DNA of 64,000 nt from NCBI GenBank assembly GCA_037179515.1, contig JAXCGZ010007560.1, positions 62,001 through 126,000 on the forward strand, given 5' to 3'. The notes below the pieces were generated by a model. That model saw nothing but the letters and a program-made list of their open reading frames with translations. It had not been told where the DNA came from and did not search any database. Shown here one piece after another: positions 1 to 10,063 of this stretch. The translations under genes were made by a program, and so were the position numbers. The DNA is from Halocaridina rubra (lineage: Eukaryota > Arthropoda > Malacostraca > Decapoda > Atyidae). Position 1 is the stretch's first letter. Every line of letters begins with the position of its first letter.

Positions 1-885
1 TTTGGCATTCTGAAGTTGTAGGCTAGTACTGCTAACACAATGCTGTAACCTTGGTACCCTACCATCTTTACATATAACAGCTAAATGTCCCATTCTATGG
101 CATAACCTACATTTAGCAGTCTTTAATTTACATAAATTAGCTAAATGTCCAGCAGAATTGCATCTAAAACACCTTCTTATTACACTAACATCACCCGGGA
201 ATTATACGGCACTGAAACATCTCTCCCCTGTTGAACAGTTTGTCCTCAGAGATGAAAGTTTTTAACAGCAGCTTGCTTACCCAAATAAAACACTTTACTA
301 TTTTTATACCTATTAACATTATGAACAGCTGTATTACCACTATCCGCTGAAAACTGTGCATTTGCAAATATAGTAGCATTAGGTTAATTTAATTCAGCCT
401 CCTCAGCAATTTTCACAGCTTCCGAAAAACTTGATTTTAATCCTGCAGATGCTTCCAAAATTTTGTTAGCTACAACCGAGAAATTACTCCTGCAATTAGC
501 TGGTCCAGTAACATTTGATCTAATATCTTTCCAGATTCACAGTATCGAGCAGAGTGCTTGAAACAAACATAAAAATTCTGCAAAGATTCCCCCTGCTTCC
601 TCAGAACATGCCTGAACTTCGTCGGTTCCACTCGTGGGTTTTTCGTGCCTCCAAAATACTTTTGTAGGCTAGCGATCACCTCTACATAGGTTAACGCTGA
701 CGAACTTTCGGCGGTGGTAAATCTTTCAGTACTTGATATTGGGTTGGAGATAAACCCATAATAAGCGTAGGTACCTTCTCTTCATTTGCTACATCCTTCA
801 CTGTAAAATAACACTCAAATCTTTCATGAAAACTGGAAAAATCTTCCTCACTCTCACGAAAATATGGGGTCACTGGTTCAGCCAT
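1..885 (-). pseudogene. Gypsy-type gag (element A'), runs off the left edge
   Basis: This is a capsid/nucleocapsid polyprotein of a Ty3/Gypsy LTR retrotransposon, which packages element RNA in cytoplasmic particles. The minus-strand reading starts at an ATG at 885-883 (MAEPVTPYFRESEEDF), shows a capsid-like region (470-679, with LRKQGESLQNFYVCFKHSAR), and ends in two CCHC zinc knuckles at about 69-171, both of the form C-x2-C-x4-H-x4-C (CFRCNSAGHLANLC and CRLCHRMGHLAVIC). Several frame changes between 190 and 690 make it a pseudogene. Protease and RT of this unit would lie left of the window. It sits downstream of the integrase of element A in the same orientation, so it is not that element's own gag in normal order. 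Confidence 0.8.
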
Positions 886-1200
886 CTCTTAGGTACGATT
901 ATATCTCGCCGCCACTAAATTATGTAATATATTTGTGTAATTAACCAATGATTCATTATAAGAAGAGTTCTTTGGATCACTGCAGCAATGAAAACACATA
1001 TAAATAAGTGTAAAGTAGAAGTAATGCAGCACAGCAGTAGGACAAGCAAACGTCTTCATAGGGGCTCAACAATGTATATATTTTCAGCTCTAGTCTACAG
1101 TGCACCAGAAATACATAGGTGGTGCTGAGCACATGAACATCAAAATACACACAAACGACATACTTAAATACCTAGATATATTACAACTGGATCATCTGGA
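886..1200 (-). repeat. Putative LTR and primer-binding site between Gypsy A pol and gag A'
   Basis: No coding sequence is seen here. On the minus strand, at about 914-897, lies TGGCGGCGAGATATAATCG. It closely resembles the leader motif TGGTGACGAGGATAGGATCG found upstream of the other minus-strand gag at 9026-9008. Both begin with TGG just upstream of a gag start, as a primer-binding site would. The stretch to its right (about 920-1190) is the natural place for an LTR shared by the two units. The LTR ends were not fixed because no second copy is in the window. Confidence 0.45.
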
Positions 1201-1272
1201 GATAGTTCCAATGATCTAGGAGACTTAGGGTCATGTAGTCGCTTCTGGTTCTGCTGCTGCTTTAACACTCTG

Positions 1273-2277
1273 TTAGATAGTTTCTCCAGATCTTAGTAAA
1301 TTAAAAACAGAATGTATTCGACGACCAAGTAATAACTCCGAAGGTGACAAATCAGTTGTAGTGTGAGGAGTTAGCCTATACTTGAATAAAAATTTGTCAA
1401 GGGTAACCCTCACTTTTTCTCCCTTAGCATGAAGCAAAATGAACTTGGAAGTACACACCATGTTTTCTGCCAGCTCATTTGTAGAGGAATGAAAAGGTGC
1501 AGAACATACATGACAAAGTCCATTCAGCTCAATAAAACTCTGAAACTCACTGCTAGTGAAGCAGCTAGCATTTTCACTTACCAGCACAACTGGTAGGTCT
1601 CATCTAGCAAAGCATGAACGCAGTACATTTATAGTAGCAGTAGAAGTTATAGTATTTGTCGGGAATATTTCTACCCACTTAGAATGTGCATCAGCGATAA
1701 TCATATAATGAGTACCATGAATTGGACCCGCATAGTCCACATGAATGCGATGCCATGGAATTGATGGCCATTCCCAAGGGTGAAGAGGGCTTTTCTTAGG
1801 AAAACTACGATTTTCTAGACAGGTAGGACAGGTCTTTACTAAAGATTCTATCTCACCATCTAACCCTGGCCACCCAAAATAGGCCCTAGCTAACTCTTTC
1901 ATTTTAGATGCACCCATGTGCTCAGCATGTAACTCCCTAAGGTAAATTTCTCTAGCTCTAACAAGGATAACAACTCTATGTCCCCATAGGATACAATCAC
2001 ACTGAGTTGACAACTCTGTCAACCTATTCTTAAATGGTATAAGTTCACAATCTACTTTGTTAGGCCAACCATTATAACAATACTGCAATACTCTATGCAA
2101 CACATGGTCACACTTAGTCCATGTAGATATTTGTTCAGCAGTCACAGGTGTACTATTCATAAAGTCAACAGTATCAATCCATGCAGAGGGTATAGGAACA
2201 CTCTCATTTATGCAGGTTAAAAGTAATCTACTCAGTTCATCAGCACTACCTAAAAACTTGCCAGAGCAGTGTACCAA
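1273..2277 (-). pseudogene. Gypsy A integrase remnant
   Basis: DDE integrase that would insert the element cDNA. The first open segment (1600-2277) has the zinc-binding N-terminus (ELHAEHMGASKMKELARAYF then CPTC) and the first catalytic Asp in HVDYAGP. The second segment (1273-1587) has VSENASCF where the family has SDNGPxF, so the second catalytic Asp is replaced by Glu. NELAENMV carries the third acidic residue. A frame break separates the segments at about 1590. The changed second residue and the break argue against activity. Confidence 0.82.
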
Positions 2278-2307
2278 GTTGAACCGCTATGCTTGCAAAA
2301 TTAACGC

Positions 2308-2628
2308 CTATTGCTGTATTCTTCCCAAAGCCATCGTAGGGATACATTTATTAGATTGAAATAAACCAAGTAGGGACTTATGATCTGTGACTAGATTAAA
2401 CTCTTGCCCCCATAAATAGAAAATAAATATCTTAACCACAAAAACTAAAGCCAACACTTCTCGTTCAAGTTGAGAATACCGTTGCTCAGTTTCAGTCAGA
2501 GTCCTCGAGACAAAATATACAGGTCTTTCTACACCATCAATGCGATGAGATAGCCCTGCACCAATGCCGTAGGAGCTACTGTCGGCAGATACACTTATAG
2601 GTAATGAGGGGTCAAAATAAACTATCAA
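2308..2628 (-). pseudogene. Gypsy A RNase H remnant
   Basis: Removes the RNA strand during reverse transcription. Visible residues are SADSSSYGIG (first Asp), LEREVLAL (Glu) and VTDHKSLLGLF (second Asp), in the usual order with the usual YFVSRTLTETEQRYSQ block between them. The open segment is 106 codons and is preceded and followed by frame breaks. Confidence 0.8.
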
Positions 2629-2639
2629 TGTAGAATTCA

Positions 2640-3912
2640 GTAGAATTTCCTTAGATTTCTCAAATGCATTTTGCTATTCTTTACCCCAAATCCACTTTTA
2701 TTGGCTCGTAATAACTTATTTAGGGGTTCTAAGAAAGTGGTAGCTTTAGGGAGAAATTTCCTGTAAAAATTCAGTCGGCCTAGCTATGCTATCAGCTGTG
2801 TTACATCTTTAGGACTAGGGGCATTCTTAATAGCTACTAACTTTTTCTCAGTAGGATGAATACCTGATGCATCTATCTTGTACCCTATACTCTACTTCCT
2901 GGATCAACTAAGTGAATTTATCCTTATTTAGTTTAAATCCTGCATCATTTAATTTCTGCCAAACCAATCTGACTTTAGCTACATGTTTGTCTTTACTCTT
3001 TCCAGAAACTAAGATATCATCTAGAAAAATAGCCATTCCCGGAATCTTACCAAGCACAGACTCCATAGTTTGCTGAAAAATACCTGGAACATAGGCAATG
3101 CCAAAACACAACCTGTTATACCTAAATAAGCCACAGTGTGTGTTAATAGTAGTCAAATTCTTAGATTCATCATCCAAACTCAGTTGCATATATGCTTGTG
3201 ACATGTCCAACTTAGAGAAATATTTACCCCCAGAAATAGATCCTAGCAATTCTTGTAACTTAGGCAAGGGATACTTATCCAAAATTAGGGCTTTATTACA
3301 GGTAAGACAATGTAGTCACTGTGGCTCAAGCGGTAGCATACGCGACTTTGAGGCGTGAGGTCGAGGGTTCGTGCCCCATCATGGTCTGAGGTTAACAAGG
3401 GCATGCACTCATGGTAACAATTACATCTGCCAAAACAAGTCCTTAGCAAGAAGGCAACCATCCTAGCCCTTGGTAGAAAGGGAGTCCGTGACGTAAAACC
3501 TGAACCATTACAGGTAAGACAATAATCACCACAAAGTTGGACTGTTTTATTAGGTTTCAGTACCACTTTGAATATTTCACAGGCTCAGTAATGTCCTCTT
3601 TCAAAGTCTATCTACTTCGATATCAACATTTTCTCTTAAAGCATGGGGAATCATTCTAGCATTACAATAGTTAGGTAAAACCTCAGGAGGTATCTCAATA
3701 CTTACTTCTACCCCTTTCAGATTTCCAACTAACAATTCATCAAAAATATCTGGAAACTCACTCAGAAAAACATTTTCTGTGGCATCAGCTACATTTTGAA
3801 TATGTAAATTAGGGTTAGGAGAGACTACTTCATCCACAGAAATACCTAAAGCTTTAATCCAATCACGATCGAGTAGGGTAGGACCATTTTCTTCCACTGC
3901 AATCAATGACAC
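2640..3912 (-). pseudogene. Gypsy A reverse transcriptase, split by a SINE
   Basis: RNA-dependent DNA polymerase of element A. The N-terminal part (3601-3912) carries a pre-RT linker and the PEVLPNYCNARMIPHALREN motif. The palm continues at 3524-3566 (VLKPNKTVQLCGDY), is interrupted by the SINE and its target duplication, and resumes at 3294-2908 with DKYPLPKLQELL, FSKLDMSQAYMQL and the catalytic FLDDILVSG. Both aspartates of the xxDD box are present. The thumb/connection at 2640-2900 is frameshifted and contains stops. Confidence 0.82.
3312..3506 (+). mobile_element. tRNA-derived SINE (family S1) inside Gypsy A RT
   Basis: A 195-bp SINE with a tRNA-like head: A box GTGGCTCAAGCGGTAG and B box AGGTCGAGGGTTCGTGCCC, followed by a tail shared with the copies at 15605 and 5993. 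It is flanked by a perfect 17-bp direct repeat ATTACAGGTAAGACAAT at 3295-3311 and 3507-3523, the target-site duplication. It splits the RT frame of Gypsy A, so it inserted after that element. It is more diverged from the other S1 copies than they are from each other. Confidence 0.92.
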
Positions 3913-4029
3913 CTCTTTTGCGTTAGATTTCTAGCCTAATGACACTAATACAGTTGCCTCACCACAGACAGGAATATGTATGCTACCATACTTCTTTAGT
4001 ACAGCATTAGAGAATTTTATATTGGAAGA

Positions 4030-4248
4030 TTAAGAAAAACATTTCTCAAAAACCGATTTTGACATAACAGTCCTGGCAGCATCAGTATCTAGCTCAAAAG
4101 AAACTTTACCACCATCAACATTGACTTCTACTGTATAGGGACTTACACTGTGTCTGTCTTCATAGGAAAAGATATATTCTGCATTAGATTTGATGCCACC
4201 AATAATTGACCTAGAAGTATCACTGACATTTTCCTCTGTCTGTTCCAA
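4030..4248 (-). pseudogene. Gypsy A aspartic protease remnant
   Basis: Retroviral-type aspartic protease that would cleave the Gag-Pol polyprotein. The segment VSFELDTDAARTVMSK matches the active-site flap region. The catalytic triad reads D-T-D where the family has D-T-G/A, so it is probably inactive. The frame ends at a stop at the C-terminal side, before the linker to RT. Confidence 0.7.
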
Positions 4249-4324
4249 GGCTATGGCATGTGACAGAGTATTCTGCTCAAAGTCACCATGCTCTGTATAG
4301 ATGCCCTATTAGTTATTTACTGAA

Positions 4325-5519
4325 CTTTTAACTTTGTTTTGTGTTTTTCTTTTACTGAGAGACCTAAGTTCTTGTGTTTTGTAAAATTCTGATAATTTGC
4401 AATTCATATTGTTTTCAGGATTATATCTTTGAAAATAGCTATATATATAGTTTAATATTCTTGTGCGTGAAGAAAGTAAATTATGCACTATCACAATGCA
4501 TTAGTCTTCCTCTTTTCCTCTCTTCTCTGTTTTCTTTCACGTAGTGCTGAAGCATCTTACAAATACATTGTTAAAAAAAAAATCTCATTATAATATGATA
4601 CTTTTCAGTAGTTTCTTTAATATTTGGATATTAAAAATTACCAAAAATTTAAAAGAACCATACCGCAGATATTGATACCAGTAGCTTATTTTGCCCATAA
4701 TTTTTTTTTCCTTTGTTTGCTCCCTCTTATTGCCCCTAAATTACTTTCTTTCCCTTGCAGTTCTGCCACATTTGCCTACCAGGGACCACCATTATAGTAA
4801 ACCCTCGAAATAAAATAGACGAGAATACTGCTCTTCGTCAGCCTTACAGATTTGCGCAAGTAGTTGCTCACCCAGACTGGCGCGAAATCGCACTGGGCGA
4901 CCACAAAGAGTAGAGGCAACATCTCGCCTCAGCTGTCACGCTTACTCCAAGCTTTTACAATGTGGCTAAGCAATATTCAGGAGTGTCTTCGCAGGAATTT
5001 ATCTGGCATAAAAGGTGAGAGACAGTGATTGATAAAGCTCGTTGGCCAAGCAAACTGGCAATTCGAGAAACTTTGCATTTAATATTATGACAGGTAAAAT
5101 CCTTAAGTAATTTTGATTATTCCCATTCCCATAAAAACAAACTTTTGCTTAGTACGTAACTGTAATCTCGTTTCCTAAATTTAATTCCTTGACATAGAAA
5201 TAACTGCGGATATACATTGATAAGAAAGAATTTTCACTGCGATTTTCCAGGTAAAAAATTCGCCTTCAGAAGATTGCTCATTGCCTTGTGGAAAATTTAT
5301 CTCATCTCCTAACGAATTCTAACTTAATTTCACCCTTCTCTATAAACGTAAATAAAGTGTTTTATGTCAACCACAACTAAATGATTACATATCTATCCTG
5401 TAAGTTCTTTATTTATTGTGAATAAAGTGTTTTACACTAATGCTTGCAAATAATTAATAATTTGTTTATACCCTTATGGTAGTGTAAATATTTCTTGTTA
5501 ACTGTGATTAAATAGATAT
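4325..5519 (+). repeat. LTR-X repeat, long (intron-containing) form, left part
   Basis: Dispersed repeat in the same orientation as 10064-11155 and 47225-48031. Shared blocks include the stretch around TTTTGCCCATAAT and the stretch CTACCAGGGACCACCA at about 4777-4792. At 5014/5015 the sequence reads AAAAG then GTGAGAG, a textbook 5' splice donor. The part after it contains AT-rich tandem units with AATAAAGTGTTTTA (5351-5445). The repeat is interrupted by element R and resumes at 7519. The family is called LTR-X because a third copy runs straight into a tRNA-Lys-type primer-binding site at 48032. Confidence 0.7.
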
Positions 5520-5811
5520 AAGTAATCCCGCGCTATATTGCAGATTTTTTTGGTGAGCAAAAAAAAAATTTTTATTTTTAAATGATTGTGACACCAGGAT
5601 GGGCCAAAAAATAATAAAGTAAAACAGCCTTTATCGAGCCTGGGCACAAAGAATACATAAAGGAAAGAGAAACAGAGATGGAGAGCGTAATGACCTGTCA
5701 GATGTGATGGGATTATAAAAGATGTGTAATGAATATCCAATTCTCTGCTGGGTTTTAATATACCTCTGCATTACTTTCATGATGTCTATTCCAAAAATTC
5801 TCCTTAGCTCC

Positions 5812-5875
<64 letters not shown>

Positions 5876-5927
5876 GGTGACTATAATTTTCCTTTGATGA
5901 TGATTGTGGAGATTATTATTATTATTA

Positions 5928-5980
<53 letters not shown>
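5812..5980. repeat. (ATT)n microsatellites in R copy 1
   Basis: Two ATT tracts (about 5812-5874 and 5914-5980) separated by the R-specific linker TGGTGACTATAATTTTCCTT. The poly-Leu/Ile readings across them are not genes. Confidence 0.98.
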
Positions 5981-5982
<2 letters not shown>

Positions 5983-5992
5983 TTAAACCATT

Positions 5993-6200
5993 TAAGTTTG
6001 AATTCCGGTTTTACGTCACGGGCTCCCTAGTCTACCAAGGGCTAAGACGGTTGCCCTCTTGTGAAGGACCCGTTTTGGCAAATGTAGTTGTTACCCTGAG
6101 TGCATGCCCTTGCTAACCTCAGACTGTGACGGGGCGCGAACCCTCGACCTACGGAATCAGAGTCACAGATGTTACTGCTTGAGCCACAGTGGCTACTTGT
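5993..6200 (-). mobile_element. tRNA-derived SINE S1, present only in R copy 1
   Basis: Minus-strand copy of the SINE seen at 15605. Read on the minus strand it begins GTAGCCACTGTGGCTCAAGC and has the B box GGTCGAGGGTTCGCGCC. It is flanked by an imperfect 12-bp direct repeat (CATTAAACCATT at 5981-5992, CATTAAGCCATT at 6201-6212). The matching positions of R copies 2 and 3 (about 17344-17385 and 29580-29620) lack it, so it post-dates the spread of R. Confidence 0.85.
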
Positions 6201-6280
6201 CATTAAGCCATTATTAAACCATTATTTTTACAATAAATAATGTAGTTTTGGTTGAATGAACAAGAGTTAATTAAAGATCT

Positions 6281-6640
<360 letters not shown>

Positions 6641-6837
6641 TTGACTCCTCGTTTCCAATCTCAGCTATGTGGCTTCTTTTATTTTGTATATCTTCCTTTG
6701 TTCATCTCTGTATATTCGTCTTTCTATCTATCTAGCTGTCAATGTTTATTATATAGTATCCTTTGCTTAGTTAGTTCTCTATTATCTCTTTATACAAAAG
6801 TGAAACGAATTTTTTTTAGTGTACTTCTCTAATTTTC

Positions 6838-6839
<2 letters not shown>

Positions 6840-6883
<44 letters not shown>
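6840..6883. repeat. (AAT)n microsatellite
   Basis: About 15 AAT units in R copy 1; the equivalent tract in copy 2 is at 17697-17741. Confidence 0.95.
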
Positions 6884-6885
<2 letters not shown>

Positions 6886-7518
6886 TCTACTTATAAGTCA
6901 CTTTTAATCTTCGAAGATTAACCATTGTACAAAAATGGAAGTATATGTTTGTTTGTTTGTTTGCCTCCGTTATTAGCTGATGCTTATTCAGGCACAATAT
7001 TTTACTCATAAAATATTTATTTACTCACCCTAGTCGGGGTTTATCTAATTTTCAAGATTATAGTATTATTAATATTCCTTTGTTCTAAACATTATTTTAT
7101 ATATCGACCATGCTGCACGAAATCGTAATGTAAATAGTGTCAGCTGAGAGAAAAAGAAAACGTATACAATTCGTTAAAAGGAAACGTATATCATACTGTA
7201 CATGGGAAACTTACATGAAATATATATATTTTCTACACGCTATTTCCCTGATGATATTATATCGAAAGTTTGTTTGCTGTTTGTTCTTAATGCTTTTTTT
7301 CAATCTTCATAATATCACTTTCATATAAATTTACACTTGCGAGCTGTTATTAATAAAGTAAAGGGTGGTTTGTTAAGAGTGCAGGGAGGGTTTGTACAAT
7401 AAAGGTAAAAATAAATGCAAAATGCCTATAACAAATATGGTGCTCCTACTTCGCAGTTTTTCACCTATTGTGGCAATTCCTAGAACCGAACCCCCGCGAT
7501 AAATGAGTGAGCACTGTA

Positions 7519-7980
7519 TCTTCATATCGTAGATATATATTTGAAAGTCATTATTTTTGTGCTCTTGCCTTCAGTTTTCCCATTATTACCCATGTTGTTT
7601 CTGCTTCTGCAATTGCAGTGTCCATTCTACTCTGCCTGTGTGACAGAGGTGAACTCTTTTGAGTTGAGGCCCAAGTCTTGGCATCCGTCTGTGGTGCCGG
7701 GAATCGAAACCGTGCTCACCACCTCCAGAATTTGAGGCTGAAAGTTGCATTCCATAAAATCAAATCTAATAATTTTGTTTATGCTCTCCAAAATGAAAAC
7801 AAAACTTATCATTTTGTTTATGCTTTCCAAAATTAAAAGAAAGTTAAATTCTAAGTTTCATTAACTGAGTAGTGGTATTCAGGGGTGTGCTAGTAAAGAT
7901 TTTAGTTTCTTGGATGTCTGTGAACTCCTAACCGGGTTCAGAAACTGAGTCCCCTTAGTTAAACAAAAACATCCCACCTC
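7519..7980 (+). repeat. LTR-X repeat, right part (splice acceptor and 3' exon-like block)
   Basis: Continuation of the LTR-X copy interrupted by R. A pyrimidine-rich run ending in CTGCTTCTGCAATTGCAG at 7601-7618 is a strong 3' splice acceptor. The block after it (TGTCCATTCTACTCTGCCTG) matches 10811 and 47668 onward. The match fades at about 7980, where an oppositely oriented gag begins. Confidence 0.7.
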
Positions 7981-8787
7981 ACACGGTAATCTGCTTATCT
8001 TTAGTGAAACACACACTGGGTATGTGCCTACCCTTTTACACTTATGACACTGCTTTTTTAAAAGGGCAGTCCCACCTCCAATGTTCCTTACCACATCCCG
8101 AACATGGCTTATTAGACTTAATATAAGAATTAGTCTTACTAGACTGATTAGGAGTGCTGAATTTCTTTCCTTTCTGATTATTGGGTCTAGAATCACCAAA
8201 ATTAGTAGTACCGGTATTTTGTGATTTACTCTCAATACTATGTACAGACTGGAAATTACTGGAAGAACCACCAAAAGCTTTAACATCCTGTGTCACAGCC
8301 TCTCTAGCCAAAGCTATTTCAACAGCAATAGTAAATGTCAGGTGTATTGTAGTTATTAAAGCTCTCTGGGTTGCTTTGTCCCTTAACCCCATCACAAAAC
8401 GGTCACAAAGCATTTCTTCTAAATTAGAGCCAAATTCACACGTCCTAGCACAAGCTTTAATACCTGCCACATAATTGGATATACTCTCACTTGCCTCCTG
8501 CTTGCAACTATAAATCTTAAATCTCTCATAAATGACCACGACCTGTGGGGATAAATATGATCTCAGTGCCATAACCACTTCATCATAAGTGCAATCTTCT
8601 TGTTTCTTAGGAGAAAGTATTTCCTTGACTAGGCTAATGGTCTTTGGATCCATTAGGGTTAAGAAAGGGCAAAATTTCTTCTTGTCTTTAACAGAATTTG
8701 CCTTAAAATCAATTCCACTTTAGTAGGATAACTTTCAAAATCCTCATCTGCTTCTTTAAACTCGCCAGTACCACCTATCACTGCCAT
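7981..8787 (-). pseudogene. Gypsy gag D, copy 1
   Basis: Gag polyprotein of another Gypsy element. On the minus strand it starts at an ATG at 8787-8785 (MAVIGGTGEFKEADEDF). A frame break follows near 8690, then a long open stretch 8653-8042 covers the capsid region (SYLSPQVVVIYERFKIYSCK, ISNYVAGIKACARTCEFG). The C-terminus has zinc knuckle CSGCGKEHWRWDC and, after a frameshift, a second knuckle-like CHKCKRVGTYPVC. The gag is cut off at about 7980 by LTR-X in opposite orientation, so no pol follows. The copy at 20158 is almost identical. Confidence 0.82.
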
Positions 8788-9300
8788 TACTGACTTACCA
8801 AAAATCATAAAATAGCACAAAATTAAAAAAATATAAAGAATAGCAAAAAAATAAAAATAAAAAACAAGTCAATGTGGTGCAATTCACTAGAAAATTACTG
8901 AGATGCAAACTAAATCTTAAACAGGCCTAGGCTAATAGGTAAGTGGGCTAGCCTACCCTTAGGACACAGTAGATTATCATAGGAAATTTTTAGGACAGGC
9001 TAAAGACGATCCTATCCTCGTCACCAAAAATATGTTATAACCCCAGGGGAAACCATATGTAATTATACCTCTCATAAATAAACAGCCTCGCCTAGAAATA
9101 TCCAACTTACCAAATTACCATATGGTACCGTAGAGTAAATGTTTAGGAGCCAGCAAATAGGTTAGGTACAGATTTACCTGGAAAAACCAAAATATTAATA
9201 AATTCCTAGACACAAAGCTAGTAAATATTAGTGCTTATAAATAGGACCTATTAAACAAAACCAGAGAAATAACTTTCCTTAAATACTGTAGATACTCCAA
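8788..9300 (-). repeat. Leader, primer-binding site and presumed LTR of gag D
   Basis: Non-coding. On the minus strand TGGTGACGAGGATAGGATCG lies at 9026-9007, upstream of the gag ATG by about 220 bases. It resembles the equivalent motif of element A' at 914, so both probably use the same class of tRNA primer. The AT-rich stretch to the right (about 9030-9300) is the expected LTR, but no second LTR is visible to prove it. An adenine-rich untranslated leader occupies about 8790-8880. Confidence 0.5.
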
Positions 9301-9419
9301 ATTCTAAAGCTCAATTTTCAAGTCAATAAAGTGTCCTCCCAGTATGATAAACTGCAATGGCAACAAGGTAAAAGCATGACAGTTCAAAGGAAACCTGAGG
9401 GTAAACAATCCACAAATAC

Positions 9420-9799
9420 AAAACCATGTTTCATGTGTGGTAAGGTAGGTCATTATCCCAGTGACAGGACAGTGTTCAGCAACTGACAAGATATGTAACA
9501 GTTGTGGATGCAAGGGTCATTCAGTAACATGTGTAGGTTCTGCAAAACAGAGAAACACATCAATTATACCTCAATTAAACCTGAAACAACAGAATGATTA
9601 TTCAGATGAGCCATCAAAGCAATTAGATAGTAGTAAACCAGAATTTGCTCCTCAAATTAACTCTATAAGTAGCAAAGACAAGAGGTTAATGATCACAGTA
9701 AACATAAACAGTGTGCCGATTGTCATGCAGGTTGACACAGCAGCAGACGTCTCTGTGATTGTGACAGAGTGTTTCACTCAAAGTCAAAAGAGGCTGTAG
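9420..9799 (+). pseudogene. Gypsy B nucleocapsid and protease, copy 1
   Basis: The nucleocapsid region shows CFMCGKVGHYPSD (last Cys lost by a frame break) and a second knuckle CNSCGCKGHSVTC. The protease follows with IVMQVDTAADVSVI: the active site reads D-T-A, which is acceptable in this family. The frame stops right after CFTQSQKRL, just before the SINE. The copy at 21597 differs by a few bases only. Confidence 0.78.
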
Positions 9800-9821
9800 T
9801 AGATTCCTTATTAGTTAATTA

Positions 9822-10045
9822 GCCTCCTGGCTAGTACAATGGTAATGCGCTGGCCTTGCATTTGCGAGGTCGACGGATCGCGCCTCGTCCAGGCAAGAGA
9901 GATTAAGCTGTTTACTGGGGAGGTTACTGCTGTGGCTGGCCACCACAGTGGGGGTTTGGGGCCTGTACCGGCTGGCGACCACCTTATGGGTCCTCCATGA
10001 CCCGTTCCACCCATCCGTGGGTGGAGAATCTAAAACCAAAACATA
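9822..10045 (+). mobile_element. Second tRNA-derived SINE family (S2), copy 1
   Basis: A tRNA-like head with A box TGGCTAGTACAATGGTAATG and B-box-like GGTCGACGGATCGCGCC, followed by a GC-rich body (about 9900-10025) unlike S1. It is flanked by AGTTAATT at 9813-9820 and 10046-10053, a possible short target duplication. The acceptor stem does not pair as a working tRNA would, and the same unit recurs at 21999, so it is a SINE rather than a tRNA gene. Confidence 0.75.
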
Positions 10046-10063
10046 AGTTAATTTAGAAACTAT

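Larger units (their letters stand above)
1273..4248 (-). mobile_element. Ty3/Gypsy retrotransposon A, decayed pol region
   Basis: Minus-strand pol remnant in the order protease, reverse transcriptase, RNase H, integrase. Its sequence style (HPWEWPSIPWHRIHVDYAGP in integrase, TDHKSLLGLF in RNase H) is that of metazoan Gypsy elements. The frame is broken by stops and indels and by a SINE at 3312-3506. No gag lies upstream: at about 4320 the sequence changes to a plus-strand LTR-X repeat. It is dead as a whole, although several catalytic residues survive. Confidence 0.88.

Noticed and set aside
3312..3390. tRNA-like A and B boxes suggesting tRNA genes (also at 15605, 27793, 9822, 21999 and 6200)
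   Set aside because: The units recur with shared non-tRNA tails and target-site duplications and do not fold with a proper acceptor stem, so they are SINEs.
5351..5445. Direct repeats in LTR-X as a possible CRISPR-like or satellite array
   Set aside because: There are only about two diverged units of AT-rich sequence with no unique spacers; this is ordinary LTR/intron tandem structure.
5904..6116. Leu-rich 70-residue frame resembling a signal peptide
   Set aside because: It comes from the (ATT)n tract running into an antisense SINE.
7137..7328. 63-codon basic frame repeated at 19315
   Set aside because: It lies in non-coding R sequence, is Tyr/Phe/Leu-rich by AT bias, and has no splice or promoter context.
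8181..8474. Plus-strand 97-codon frame (and its twin at 20358)
   Set aside because: It is the complement of the minus-strand gag D; conservation between copies only reflects the duplication.
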